Origin: Bog-756 sp963727955
GTDB lineage: Bacteria; Actinomycetota; Acidimicrobiia; Acidimicrobiales; RAAP-2
Assembly (NCBI GenBank): GCA_963727955.1
Contig: CAVSII010000007.1
Coordinates: 62,001-126,000 of the forward strand
Direction of reading: 5' to 3'
Length of the DNA: 64,000 nucleotides
Under the pieces are notes generated by a model that was given only the letters and a program-made list of their open reading frames with translations, had not been told where the DNA came from and searched no databases. The first letter of the stretch is position 1, and each line of letters begins with the position of its first letter. Positions 45,200-54,003 of the stretch are shown one piece after another. The position numbers and the translations under genes are program-made.

Positions 45200-45964
45200 C
45201 TACCGGCGTGACGACCGCAGGTGGTGCGAGAAGGCCGCCAGCCAGCCCAGCCCCGCCACCAGAGCCAGCCGCTGGAACAGACCGGCCCAGGCCGACAGCC
45301 GGTCGTCACCGCCGAAGCCCCGCCCGGCCAGAGTGGCGGCGGTGAGGGAGAAGACGCCGGCCAGCACCGAGGCCGTCCGCCCCCGGGCCGATAATGGCAT
45401 CCAGCGCCCTGTGGTCAGACACGCCGCCGGAAGTCCGACGAAGACAGGGACGGCGGAGGCCACGTGGAGGGCGCCCGTGCGGCTGAGTGAGCTCGCTTTG
45501 AGTCCGGCATTATCGCTTGTCGGGTCGGTGGGGAAGATCCCCGCCCCGACGAAACCGGAACTGACCGCCGCCATCAGGATCGGGACGAGGACGGCAAGGG
45601 CCGCCGTGGCCTCTGTCGGCCCCGAGCCGACGCCAGCATGGGAACCGACACGGGCGCCGAGGGCAGGGTCGCCGCCGAGGGCCCGGTCCGTGCTGAGGGC
45701 CCGGTGCAATCCCAAAGCAGCACACCCGGTGAGGATGCCGGTCGTCCAGAAGTTGGCTGTCTGGGTCCACCCGGTAGCGCCGAGGGCGAGGGCGCTCACC
45801 GGTTCGCGTCGGGGGTCGTAGCCGGCGCGAAGGCGTCCCGTGGCGGTGTAGACGGCGACGAACACGGGTCCCGCTGCCATTCCGCAGGTCAGAAGTGATC
45901 TCGTCGAGGGACGAACCGATCGTCTGGCGTGGCGTCGATCAGACACTTTCAGGTCAGTGGGCAC
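45200..45964 (-). CDS. DUF998 family membrane protein
   Basis: A protein of about 254 residues with six helices. Near the N-terminus it has GPVFVAVYTATGRLRAGYDP followed by REPVSALALGATGWTQTANF, the DUF998 signature. The role is unknown. The frame extends far upstream to 47086, but that part is out-of-frame shadow of the GrpB and DinB genes, so the start is set at GTG 45964; ATG 45881 is an alternative. Convergent with qcrB, divergent from the GrpB gene. Confidence 0.7.
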   Translation of the reverse strand: MPTDLKVSDRRHARRSVRPSTRSLLTCGMAAGPVFVAVYTATGRLRAGYDPRREPVSALALGATGWTQTANFWTTGILTGCAALGLHRALSTDRALGGDPALGARVGSHAGVGSGPTEATAALAVLVPILMAAVSSGFVGAGIFPTDPTSDNAGLKASSLSRTGALHVASAVPVFVGLPAACLTTGRWMPLSARGRTASVLAGVFSLTAATLAGRGFGGDDRLSAWAGLFQRLALVAGLGWLAAFSHHLRSSRR

Positions 45965-46048
45965 CGTCGGATCATAAAGAAGCCTGTGCTGACGGACAAA
46001 GGTGATGGAGGAACTCCCCGGCACCCCTGTCCGGGGGCGGATAGGGGG

Positions 46049-46621
46049 ATGAGCTCCTTGCCACCGTCCGTGGTGTCCCATCGGCCGGACTGGGGGAGGA
46101 GAGCCGACGCCCTCATTGCCTCTCTCCGTGGTGCCTTCGGAGATCGGGCCAGCCGGTTGGACCACATCGGGAGCACGGCCATCCCGTGCATGCCGGCAAA
46201 GGAGGTCATCGACATCCAGGTCAGCGCTGAGCACCTCGAAGAGGTGGCCCGTGCGTGTGATTCGCCACTGGCAGACCTCGGATTCAGCCGCTCTCCCTAC
46301 GAGTACGACCACGTTCCTGCAGGACGGGGCGACGACCCGGCCGACTGGGAGAAGCGGCTCTGGGTCCGCCGGAGCTCGGTCGGCGACGACGCCAACCTCC
46401 ATCTGCGTCGCCCCGGTTCGCCGAATGAGCGGCTTGCCCTGTTGTTCTGTGACTGGTTTCGCGCCCATCCCGAGGCTGTCCCTTCCTACGGGGGGTTCAA
46501 AGTGGCCCTTGCCGCATCGGTGCCTGACCTCGACGTCTACACCGATGTCAAGGATCCGGTGGTCGACCTGGTGATCGTGGTGGCCGAGTGGTGGGCGGCG
46601 TCGACCGGCTGGCGTCCTTGA
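46049..46621 (+). CDS. GrpB family (nucleotidyltransferase-like) protein
   Basis: A 190-residue protein of the GrpB/UPF0157 family, which has a nucleotidyltransferase fold. The signature DHIGSTAIPCMPAKEVIDIQV (about residues 35-55) and the later DDANLHLR and RLALLFCDWFRAHPEA segments are diagnostic. Its biochemical role is unsettled. ATG at 46049 was chosen because the family begins shortly before it; GTG or ATG starts further upstream have no conserved sequence. Confidence 0.8.
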   Translation: MSSLPPSVVSHRPDWGRRADALIASLRGAFGDRASRLDHIGSTAIPCMPAKEVIDIQVSAEHLEEVARACDSPLADLGFSRSPYEYDHVPAGRGDDPADWEKRLWVRRSSVGDDANLHLRRPGSPNERLALLFCDWFRAHPEAVPSYGGFKVALAASVPDLDVYTDVKDPVVDLVIVVAEWWAASTGWRP

Positions 46622-46869
46622 CGGTGGGGGCAGAGTCCCGAACGGGTCTGAGCTGAACTGGGAGCCGCCCTGGGGTGTCGGACTGACAGGGTCTCGGACC
46701 GACGAGGTCCCGGACGGAGACGGGTCCGGGCGGAGTCGGGTCCGGAGGGAGGAGAAGAGAGGTCCAGGACCCGACCAGGGGTTCGAGGAGCCGGCGGGGC
46801 AGAGCGATCCGACCGAGGCGGCGGGAGGACCCCCAGGGTGGGCCCGGCCGAATGTGATCAAATCAAGAC

Positions 46870-47376
46870 GTGGATATCGCTGCCCTCCTTGTCGAGCTCT
46901 ATGGCCGTGTCCCGCCTCTGGCGGAACAGGCTGTAGACGGGCTCGACGTGGACACGTTGACCAGGCCACCCTCGCACGGGGCCAATACCATCGCCTGGCT
47001 GGTGTGGCACGTTGCCCGCGTGCAGGACCACCACATCGCCGAGCTCCTGAGCGCCGACCAGCTGTGGACCGACGGTCCCTGGCCAAGCCGTTTCGGTCTT
47101 GACCCGGACCCGGCCGACAACGGATACGGTCATTCGTACGAGGATGTGCTCCGTATCCGGCCGACCGGTGCCGACGCGCTGATCGATTACCTAACGGCGG
47201 TCAGTAGCCGTACCCAGGCCCTGTTGGAGACCATCGGACCTGATGACCTCGACCGGGTCGTCGACCGGCGGTGGGACCCTCCGGTGACCATGGGGGTCCG
47301 TCTGGTCAGCATCGCCGACGACAACCTGCAGCACGCTGGTCAGGCCAACTACGTGCGGGGGCTCTTCGGCCTCTGA
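46870..47376 (+). CDS. DinB/DUF664 family protein
   Basis: A 168-residue four-helix-bundle protein. Typical features are NTIAWLVWHVARVQDHHIAEL near residues 38-58 with candidate metal-binding histidines, and the C-terminal LQHAGQANYVRGLFG, with a third conserved His. DinB-like enzymes often use mycothiol or other thiols, but the substrate is unknown here. GTG at 46870. The gap of about 250 bases before it is G-rich and shows no gene. Confidence 0.75.
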   Translation: MDIAALLVELYGRVPPLAEQAVDGLDVDTLTRPPSHGANTIAWLVWHVARVQDHHIAELLSADQLWTDGPWPSRFGLDPDPADNGYGHSYEDVLRIRPTGADALIDYLTAVSSRTQALLETIGPDDLDRVVDRRWDPPVTMGVRLVSIADDNLQHAGQANYVRGLFGL

Positions 47377-47423
47377 AGCAGGGGCTCTTCTGCGTCTGAC
47401 GAGGCGCCGCCCGGCCCTGGGGT

Positions 47424-47867
47424 CTAGGCGGCTGGATCCGGGGTGTGGGCCCGGGGCTGATCTGAGGCGGATGCCGCCGTAAAGCCGCCACGGCGGCTCT
47501 CGACGGTTCCGCCGATAGCACCCGACAGGATCAGCGTGGCCGCCAGGGGGGCCATCCACAGGCCGAAGACGAAGGTCAACACGGTGAACAGGGCACCCAT
47601 GCCCAGAATGAAGGGCCAAATGCTCGACCCCGGGAAGGACTCGACGGTACCGGCACCTTCGGCCACGTCCGCTGTCGGGTCGTCGTCGGCCTGGGGCTTC
47701 ATCTTGGACGACCACCAGAGGTAGTACGAACCGGGGAACAGCCCCAGCAGCGCCGATCCGATGAGCATGAGGAAGCCGCCGTCCTCATAGCTGCTGAACC
47801 AGTAGACGAGCCCGATGACGGCGAAGAAGACGCCGATACCGGCGAGGAAGAGGCCGTAGGTCCTCAT
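47424..47867 (-). CDS. ctaF: Cytochrome c oxidase subunit IV, actinobacterial type
   Basis: A 147-residue membrane subunit found with actinobacterial aa3 oxidases. It has two N-terminal helices (GLFLAGIGVFFAVIGLVYWF and MLIGSALLGLFPGSYYLWW) and two more near residues 85-125 (WPFILGMGALFTVLTFVFGL), the standard four-helix CtaF layout. ATG at 47867 overlaps the ctaD stop by four bases. Last gene of ctaC-ctaD-ctaF. Confidence 0.9.
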   Translation of the reverse strand: MRTYGLFLAGIGVFFAVIGLVYWFSSYEDGGFLMLIGSALLGLFPGSYYLWWSSKMKPQADDDPTADVAEGAGTVESFPGSSIWPFILGMGALFTVLTFVFGLWMAPLAATLILSGAIGGTVESRRGGFTAASASDQPRAHTPDPAA

Positions 47868-49624
47868 GCCTGCGAACCCACCGTCTCGGTCTCCTTTTCG
47901 GGCGCCGGCCGCGGCGGGCGGCCGGAGTGGATGGTGCGATGCTCGGGATGGTTGTAGTCCCAGGTGGGACGCTCCGAGCGGATCGGTGGCAGATGGGTGT
48001 AGTTGTGGTGGGGCGGAGGCGAGGACGTGAACCACTCCAGACCGTGACCGTCCCAGGGGTTGTCGCCCGCCGGGATCGGGTCACGCCAGGACACGTAGAG
48101 GTTGGCCAGAAAGAACAGGAAGGACGCCCCGATGATGAAAGCGCCGACGGTGGAGATCACGTTGAGGGTGGTCCAGCCGTTGGTGGGCAGGTAGGCGGCC
48201 ACCCGACGGGGCATCCCATCGAGTCCGAGGACGTACTGGGGCATGAAGGTGACCCAGAAACCGATGAACAGGCCCCAGAAATGGAGTTTGCCGAGGTTGT
48301 CACGGAGCATCCGCCCGAACATCTTGGGATACCAGAAGTAGAACCCGGCAAACCCGGCGAAGACCGCCGTCCCGATCAGGACCTGGTGGAAGTGGGCCAC
48401 GACGAAGTAGGTGTCGTGGGTCATGAAGTCGACCGGGGGCGAGGCCAGCAGGACGCCGGTCACCCCGCCCATCAGGAAGGCGAACAGAAAACCGATCGAG
48501 AACAGCATCGGCGTCTGAAAGCTCAGCTGGCCCCCCCACATGGTGCCGATCCAGTTGAAGAACTTGATGCCGGTGGGGATGGCGATCATGTACGACAACA
48601 GGGAGAAGAAGGGTAGGAGCACAACGCCGGTGGTGAACATGTGGTGGGCCCACACCCCGGTGGAGAGGGCGGCGATGGACATGGTGGCGAAGACCATGCC
48701 CTTGTAGCCGAAGAGGGGCTTGCGGGCGAACACCGGGATGATGTCGGTGACCATGCCGAAATAGGGCAGAGCCAGGATGTAGACCTCGGGATGGCCGAAG
48801 AACCAGAACAGGTTCTGCCAGAGCACGGGGACGCCCCCACCCTGCACCGAGAATATGTGGGTGCCGAAATGCCGATCGCAGAAGAGCATGACCACCGCCC
48901 CGAACAGGACGGGGAAAGCGATCAGGATCAGGATGGCGGTGACCAGCATGTTCCAGGTGAAGATGGGAAGCCGGAACATGGTCATCCCCGGCGCCCTTAG
49001 GTAGAAGATGGTGGCGCACAGGTTGACCCCGGTGAAGATGGCCGAGAATCCGGTGAGGGCCAGGGCCATCAGCCACAGGTCGGCGCCTGCTCCCGGTGAG
49101 TTGGTGGCGTTGGACAGTGGGGCGTAGGACACCCAGCCGAAGCTGGCCGCCCCGCCGGCCACCAGGAACCCCGACATCATGGTGACGGACCCGCCCAGGT
49201 AGAGCCAGTAGGACAGGGCATTGAGACGGGGAAAGGCCATGTCGGGAGCGCCCACTTGCAGCGGCACGATGTAGTTGGCCAGTCCTCCGAAGGCGAAGGG
49301 TCCGGCGAAGAGATAGAGCATCAGGCTGCCGTGCATGGTGAACAGCTCGTTGTAGGTCTGGAAGTTGACCAACGAGGAACTGGGTGTGGCCAGCTGGGCC
49401 CGGATGACCAGGGCCATGATGCCGGCAATGAAGAAGAGGATCAGCGAGGTGATCATGTAGCTCTTGCCGATGACCTTGTGGTCGGTGGAGGTGAGCCAGT
49501 TGAGGATGCCGGTCGGGCCCTCGTGATGTGGGTGCTCACCGTGCTGTGCGTCCGGCGAATGACCGTTGGGTCCGCCGGGCTGCTCTGGGGTGATCAGATC
49601 GGGGGGCTCAATGGTCGTCGTCAT
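47864..49624 (-). CDS. ctaD: Cytochrome c oxidase subunit I
   Basis: Catalytic subunit of the aa3 oxidase with haems a and a3 and CuB. The 586-residue protein has 12 helices. Visible motifs are the haem a His in MHGSLMLYLFAGP, WFFGHPEVYILALP (CuB His, D-channel Glu and cross-linked Tyr of A-type oxidases), VWAHHMFTTG (CuB histidines) and VVAHFHQVLIG (haem ligands). An acidic, His-rich N-terminal extension precedes the core. ATG at 49624 overlaps the ctaC stop. Confidence 0.97.
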   Translation of the reverse strand: MTTTIEPPDLITPEQPGGPNGHSPDAQHGEHPHHEGPTGILNWLTSTDHKVIGKSYMITSLILFFIAGIMALVIRAQLATPSSSLVNFQTYNELFTMHGSLMLYLFAGPFAFGGLANYIVPLQVGAPDMAFPRLNALSYWLYLGGSVTMMSGFLVAGGAASFGWVSYAPLSNATNSPGAGADLWLMALALTGFSAIFTGVNLCATIFYLRAPGMTMFRLPIFTWNMLVTAILILIAFPVLFGAVVMLFCDRHFGTHIFSVQGGGVPVLWQNLFWFFGHPEVYILALPYFGMVTDIIPVFARKPLFGYKGMVFATMSIAALSTGVWAHHMFTTGVVLLPFFSLLSYMIAIPTGIKFFNWIGTMWGGQLSFQTPMLFSIGFLFAFLMGGVTGVLLASPPVDFMTHDTYFVVAHFHQVLIGTAVFAGFAGFYFWYPKMFGRMLRDNLGKLHFWGLFIGFWVTFMPQYVLGLDGMPRRVAAYLPTNGWTTLNVISTVGAFIIGASFLFFLANLYVSWRDPIPAGDNPWDGHGLEWFTSSPPPHHNYTHLPPIRSERPTWDYNHPEHRTIHSGRPPRPAPEKETETVGSQA

Positions 49625-50613
49625 TGATCTGCCTTTGCCGAAGAGGGGGTCGAGTATCCACTGCCGTTGGTGTTGTGGGTATCGATGGGGGGATTGTTGA
49701 TGGCCGACGATCCCGATCGTTGCAGGGTGTTGCCGGCCGAAACCTCACTGCTGACCCACTGGGCGAAGCCTCGAGGGGTGACCGCCCGCACGCTGAAAAG
49801 CATCTCCGAGTGGTAGAGCCCGCAGATCTGCGTGCACTGACCGTTGTAGGTGCCGGTGTGGATCACATTGAGGTCGAAGAAGTTGGTCACCCCGGGCAGC
49901 GCATAACGGCTGAAGTTGAAATCACGCACGTAGAAACCGTGGATGACGTCGTCCGAAACCAGTGTGATCTGGACGGTTTCACCGACCGGAACGACCATTT
50001 GTGGCCCGTGGTTGTTGGGTCCGTTAGTGGTTTCGCCGGCGACCCCGACGTTCAGGTCGGGATAGTCGAACCTCCACCCCCACTGGAAGGCGGTGACCCG
50101 GATGTTGACTACCGGTTTGCCGGCGGCGGTCAAGGAGCTATTGATGGGCTGGATGGCGTCGACCTTGTTCTCGGTGATGACCGTGAACCAGAAGAGGAAT
50201 GCCACGATGATCACGGGGACGATGGTGTAGATGATCTCGATGGGAACATTCTCGTGGAATTGCCGTGGCATTTCCTCGGACCGCTTCCTGTACCGGATGA
50301 CAGTCCAGAGGATGAGCAGGAAGACGATCCCCCCGACGATGATGCCGGTGGTCATCATCCCCGAGTACAGCTTGAAGGTCTCCTGGCCCTGGGTGGTGGC
50401 CCCCCGGCTGGCGCCATAGCTCGGGTAGAAGTTGCACCCTCCGAGTACCAGCGGGGCGCCGATGACCCCGAAGAGCGCCCAGCGCCGCCACCGTCCCGGC
50501 CTCTCTGGCCGGCCGTGATCCGACGTTTCCGGAAGGGAAGCGCCCGACGGGGCGCTCTCGTCCGTGCCGGTCCGACGAGACCAGCGTGGCAGGCCGGTTG
50601 TGAACGCTTTCAC
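49621..50613 (-). CDS. ctaC: Cytochrome c oxidase subunit II
   Basis: Subunit with the CuA centre that accepts electrons from QcrC. The cupredoxin domain has QCTQICGLYHSEM, giving the C-x3-C-x3-H-x2-M ligands, and AFQWGWRFDYP. Before it are two membrane helices and, further N-terminal, APLVLGGCN, a lipobox whose Cys would be lipidated after cleavage. GTG at 50613 is preferred over upstream starts: it gives a normal basic N-terminus, and a TAGTGT box seven bases upstream suggests a leaderless start. About 330 residues. Confidence 0.94.
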   Translation of the reverse strand: MKAFTTGLPRWSRRTGTDESAPSGASLPETSDHGRPERPGRWRRWALFGVIGAPLVLGGCNFYPSYGASRGATTQGQETFKLYSGMMTTGIIVGGIVFLLILWTVIRYRKRSEEMPRQFHENVPIEIIYTIVPVIIVAFLFWFTVITENKVDAIQPINSSLTAAGKPVVNIRVTAFQWGWRFDYPDLNVGVAGETTNGPNNHGPQMVVPVGETVQITLVSDDVIHGFYVRDFNFSRYALPGVTNFFDLNVIHTGTYNGQCTQICGLYHSEMLFSVRAVTPRGFAQWVSSEVSAGNTLQRSGSSAINNPPIDTHNTNGSGYSTPSSAKADQ

Positions 50614-50626
50614 GGCGATGACACTA
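50614..50626 (-). promoter_or_regulatory. Candidate -10 box of ctaC-ctaD-ctaF
   Basis: Read on the minus strand, TAGTGT lies seven bases before the ctaC GTG, with no Shine-Dalgarno sequence between. This resembles the arrangement at nuoA and ctaE. Weak evidence on its own. Confidence 0.3.
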
Positions 50627-50724
50627 GTGGGCACGCGCACCGAAATTGAAGTTGAGAGCAGCGCTGTCTGGACTTGGGCAAACTCCCTGTTCACAGGGGT
50701 GCCCCGGCAGGCCATCGGGACGGT

Positions 50725-52071
50725 TCAAGGGGCTCCGTCCCGGAGTCCGCCGCCTTCGGCCCGAGCCGCCCACGAAAACACCCCTTTGGCCATGGTTGAT
50801 GTGGCTGCGTCGGCCCGTCTGGTGAACACCGTGCGGTGCACTTCGCCGACGGCGGGGTCATCCGGCGCCGCCAGCCAGGCCAGCTCGGCCAGGTGCCCGG
50901 CCAGTCGCAAACTGTCGTCGGCGAGGCCCTTTCCGGGCGTTCCCGGCGCAAAGGCGGTGGTGCCGGACCCCTCCATAAGGGCCACGGCGCGGTCAGCCAG
51001 CACAGTGGCCCCGCCGGCCAGTTCGGCCAGCTCGAGGGCGAGCGTCCGCTCAGCCGCGGGCTTGAGCGTGGCCGGGTTTCCGTCCCACCATCCTCCGTAG
51101 AGGCGCCAGATGGTCCGCACGATGAACTCCGGCTCGTCGTAGACAGGCTGCAGGTAGGGGCGTTCCATGAGGTCCGGGGGAGGAGCGACGGTGTGGATCA
51201 CCTCGTCCAGGCGGGCACCGGCGTTCATGAGGGCGAGAGTCTGTTCCACCAACGATTCAAGGAGTGCGGCGGTGTCGGTCAGCGCCTGACGTACCCGATC
51301 GGCACCCACCACCGGGAACCCGTGACCGGGGAGCAGGACTTCGGGACCGCCGCCCGGCACGTCGTAGAGAGCGAGCATCGAACGCAGGGCATCGGCCCAT
51401 TCACGGGGGTAGCGCTGCACTTTCTGCGGGTTGCCGGCGTTGGGCGAGGCCCAGATGAACAGGTCGCCGCAGCACAGCACTCGGGCGTCGGGAAGGTAGG
51501 TCCAGGTGTGGTCGTCGGTCTCGCCTTTGGCGTGGTGCAGTTGGGCCCGTCGTCCACCGATGTCGAGGTCCAGGCGATCGCGATAGGTGCGGTCGGGATA
51601 GCGGTACTCGGTCGGCCACTCCAGAGACTCGATGTTGAACTGGCGCCGGTTGATGATGCCGTTGTACCCGGCCGTCATCACGTAACGGTCGAAGCGGGCC
51701 GGAAGGGCCTCGTGGGCCACGACCACCGGCTCGGGCCAGCCGGCTTCGGCTGACTCGGCTGCCCAGACGGGAACCCCGAAAACATGGTCAACGTGTCCAT
51801 GGGAGTAGATGGCGGTGTGCAGGCGATCGGGCGACCATGCCCGAAGCGTTCGGTGAACCTGCGAGGCGAAGAATGTGCTCCCGGTGTCGACCAGCAGGAG
51901 GCCATCCTCGGTGGCGATGGCCGACACGTTGGCGAACGACGGGACGAAGGCGACGCCGTCAGCCACCTCGGCCAGCCCTTCGGACGGGCTCAGCGGGTGG
52001 ATCTCCTCTGTGGAGATCTCCCCCCGCCACAATCGGTCAGCGGTGGCCAGAACGTCGTGTTGATCAGACAT
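50725..52071 (-). CDS. Metallo-beta-lactamase-fold hydrolase, alkyl-sulfatase-like
   Basis: A 448-residue protein with the zinc motif HGHVDHV near residue 112 and further ligands in HHAKGETDDHTW and LLPGHGFPV. After the metal domain, RTIWRLYGGWWDGNPATLKP matches the dimerisation segment of SDS-hydrolase/alkyl sulfatases, so a sulfate-ester hydrolase is the best guess. It is shorter than the secreted enzyme and lacks a signal peptide. ATG at 52071 is preceded by GGGGGAG; upstream in-frame sequence is not conserved. Confidence 0.75.
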   Translation of the reverse strand: MSDQHDVLATADRLWRGEISTEEIHPLSPSEGLAEVADGVAFVPSFANVSAIATEDGLLLVDTGSTFFASQVHRTLRAWSPDRLHTAIYSHGHVDHVFGVPVWAAESAEAGWPEPVVVAHEALPARFDRYVMTAGYNGIINRRQFNIESLEWPTEYRYPDRTYRDRLDLDIGGRRAQLHHAKGETDDHTWTYLPDARVLCCGDLFIWASPNAGNPQKVQRYPREWADALRSMLALYDVPGGGPEVLLPGHGFPVVGADRVRQALTDTAALLESLVEQTLALMNAGARLDEVIHTVAPPPDLMERPYLQPVYDEPEFIVRTIWRLYGGWWDGNPATLKPAAERTLALELAELAGGATVLADRAVALMEGSGTTAFAPGTPGKGLADDSLRLAGHLAELAWLAAPDDPAVGEVHRTVFTRRADAATSTMAKGVFSWAARAEGGGLRDGAP

Positions 52072-52249
52072 GGCTCCCCCTCTCTCTGTCCACGGGCAAA
52101 TGTAGCGGGAGCTGCTGTGGGTGACCGGCGGCGGTGAGAGGCCGGGTAGTCGGTCGACGTGAACAGCTGACGCGATCAGTGGCGTGATCACAGACGTTGA
52201 TCGGGGCCTGCCACCAGCCGACCCGGCCGACGCTGGACCCACCGGCGTG

Positions 52250-52969
52250 TCAGCGGGGGCGGTCCTCGGGCGGATTCCAGCGGGATGCGAGCTTGCCGGC
52301 GAGTTTGCCCGCTTCCCTGATGGTGCGCTTGACGTGGGCCTCGGCCTCGGGTCGGTACTTGGCCGCCGCTTCTCGGCCGGTGGCGGCAGCAGTAGCGGCG
52401 GTACGTCCGACCCATCGGGCCGCGTCGTCGGCCGCCGAGCTGCTCGACGGATCGGCTGTTCCGCCTGCCCCGGACCCGCTGCCCGTCTCCGCTGGACCCG
52501 AGCGGGCCGGAGAGGGAGAGACGGTGGCTGTGGTGTCGATCACCGACGAATGGTGCGGCATCCTTAGCCGCATCCCTTGATCGGCGTCGGCAACCCTGGT
52601 CAGTGTGGCCAGCCGAATGAGCCCGACCACCCCAAATTCGACAACGATGATCCCCTGGATATCGGGTCGGAGGGCGGGAATGATAGGCGCCAGACCGATC
52701 AGTACGGCGGCCACCACCACCAGGACCAGGTGTAGTCGTGGACTGCAGACGCGGGCGATCCCCAGCGGCCCGTCGGCGGTGGCGGCCAAGACCATGAACA
52801 CGACGGCTGCGGCAATCAGCAGTCCGCCCGAATGGACGTGGATCGAAATATCGACGAAGACGAGAGCGGCCACGACTTCGGACAGCTGCAGGGCCCAAAA
52901 GGGCACCCATCGGCGGCGAGCAGACCGACCGGGCGTCAGGATCGTTCGCTGCCCAGCCCCTTCGTCCAT
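52250..52969 (-). CDS. Hypothetical membrane protein
   Basis: A protein of about 239 residues, not recognised. Three or four hydrophobic segments occupy residues 25-130 (for example IIVVEFGVVGLIRLATL). The rest is polar, Ala/Ser-rich with a Gly/Ser linker, and the C-terminus is helical and basic (KRTIREAGKLAGKLASRW). ATG at 52969 with GGAAG upstream. It lies 19 bases after tatA on the same strand, so it may be co-transcribed; a link to Tat transport is speculative. Confidence 0.6.
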   Translation of the reverse strand: MDEGAGQRTILTPGRSARRRWVPFWALQLSEVVAALVFVDISIHVHSGGLLIAAAVVFMVLAATADGPLGIARVCSPRLHLVLVVVAAVLIGLAPIIPALRPDIQGIIVVEFGVVGLIRLATLTRVADADQGMRLRMPHHSSVIDTTATVSPSPARSGPAETGSGSGAGGTADPSSSSAADDAARWVGRTAATAAATGREAAAKYRPEAEAHVKRTIREAGKLAGKLASRWNPPEDRPR

Positions 52970-52988
52970 CAATTCGCTTCCGGGAAGG

Positions 52989-53264
52989 TCAGGACCTGTT
53001 GGCGGATCCGTCGCCCTGGGTCTCGACCGGCGTGGCTGCCGGCGGATTCATGGCGGCCGGAGGCGCTGCCTGTGGGACGGCCTTGATGGTGGCCGGGTCG
53101 TCCGCCGATCCCTCATCGAGCCCCTTTTTGAATTCCTTCTGCGCCGAGCCCAGGGAGCGGGCCAGTTTCGGGATCTGGGTCGAGCCGAACAGAACGAGGA
53201 CCACCACAACGAGAACGATGATGCCGTCTACGCCGAATATATCTGCTGGGGAGCCGAAGTGCAT
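52989..53264 (-). CDS. tatA: Sec-independent protein translocase subunit TatA
   Basis: A 91-residue protein with a single N-terminal helix (IIVLVVVVLVLFG), then STQIPKLARSLGSAQKEFKK, the TatA hinge and amphipathic helix, and a polar acidic tail. TatA oligomers form the translocation pathway for folded proteins with twin-arginine signals. The longer reading frame to 53363 is not used, because ATG 53264 has AAGGAG at ideal distance and matches the family start. No tatC is in the window. Confidence 0.9.
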   Translation of the reverse strand: MHFGSPADIFGVDGIIVLVVVVLVLFGSTQIPKLARSLGSAQKEFKKGLDEGSADDPATIKAVPQAAPPAAMNPPAATPVETQGDGSANRS

Positions 53265-53395
53265 TGTCGTATCTCCTTTGTCTGCTGCCGGTACCAGGTT
53301 AGACGTGTCCGTCCTCACCCGCTGCGCAGTCCTCGCCTGGGTATTCGGCACCGGAAGGGCCACCGGATGAGCCCGGAAGGGGAGCAGTCGATCCC

Positions 53396-53512
53396 CGGAA
53401 GGGGGGGTTTGGGCAGGAGGGTGTCTCGGGAGGGGCAGGCTGGGGTGGTGAGGAAGGCGTCTCGGGACGGCAGGTGGGGTGGGGAGGAGGGGCGTCTCGG
53501 GACGGCAAGATC
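53396..53512. repeat. G-rich tandem repeat of about 35 bases
   Basis: The core GTCTCGGGA recurs at 53423, 53459 and 53494 with G-rich sequence between, period 35-36 bases. On the plus strand the left part has four G-runs (GGG at about 53401-53430) at short spacing, enough for a G-quadruplex. It lies between the end of the CopD-like gene and the start of tatA. Confidence 0.7.
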
Positions 53513-53960
53513 AGCCGGCCAGGAAGACGCCGAGGCAGAGGGCGGCGACCGAGGCGACCGCTCCAACCGCCCCCCACACAGCCGTTGCCGACTTGGTGGT
53601 GGCGCGCTGGTGCAGGTAAACGGCGATGCCGGCTACGGCTACCACCACGATTTTGACGATGAGGACTGTCTTCCAGGCCGATGAGGCATCCTTCACGGTC
53701 AGGGCGCTGATGTTCCAGAACCCGGTGAGAACCAGCACGGCGTAGGCGGGCCACAGGAGACGTGCAAACGCTCGGGCCACTTTCTTCGGTGCGTCCTCGC
53801 CCAGTGTCCTCACGGTGGGGAGCAGACCGGCCACCGTGAATTGACCACCCACCCAGATGGTGGCGGCCAGCACATGGAGGATCAGCCGGAAGCCGCCAAG
53901 GGCATCAGACAGGTTGGGGACATTGCTGCCCGACTGGGCCACGTGGCCGACGATGGTCAC
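53511..53960 (-). CDS. CopD-like membrane protein
   Basis: A protein of about 149 residues with four helices. GFRLILHVLAATIWVGGQFTV and a helix with LWPAYAVLVLTGFWNISAL, including His and Trp residues typical of CopD/PF05425 family proteins, are visible, along with a terminal helix. The family is linked to copper handling or haem proteins; the role here is open. The start is uncertain: GTG 53960 fits the first conserved helix; the ORF upstream overlaps the enoyl-CoA hydratase gene. Confidence 0.55.
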   Translation of the reverse strand: MTIVGHVAQSGSNVPNLSDALGGFRLILHVLAATIWVGGQFTVAGLLPTVRTLGEDAPKKVARAFARLLWPAYAVLVLTGFWNISALTVKDASSAWKTVLIVKIVVVAVAGIAVYLHQRATTKSATAVWGAVGAVASVAALCLGVFLAG

Positions 53961-54003
53961 CGGTCCGACCGGTCGGGAGCGGCGAACAGCGGACAGCGCC
54001 GCG

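Noticed and set aside
46700..46860. tRNA-like GGTTCGA sequence
   Set aside because: No cloverleaf could be built; the surrounding sequence is simple G-rich repeats.
45965..47086. N-terminal extension of the DUF998 frame
   Set aside because: The upstream part is antisense to the GrpB and DinB genes and shows no protein-like features.
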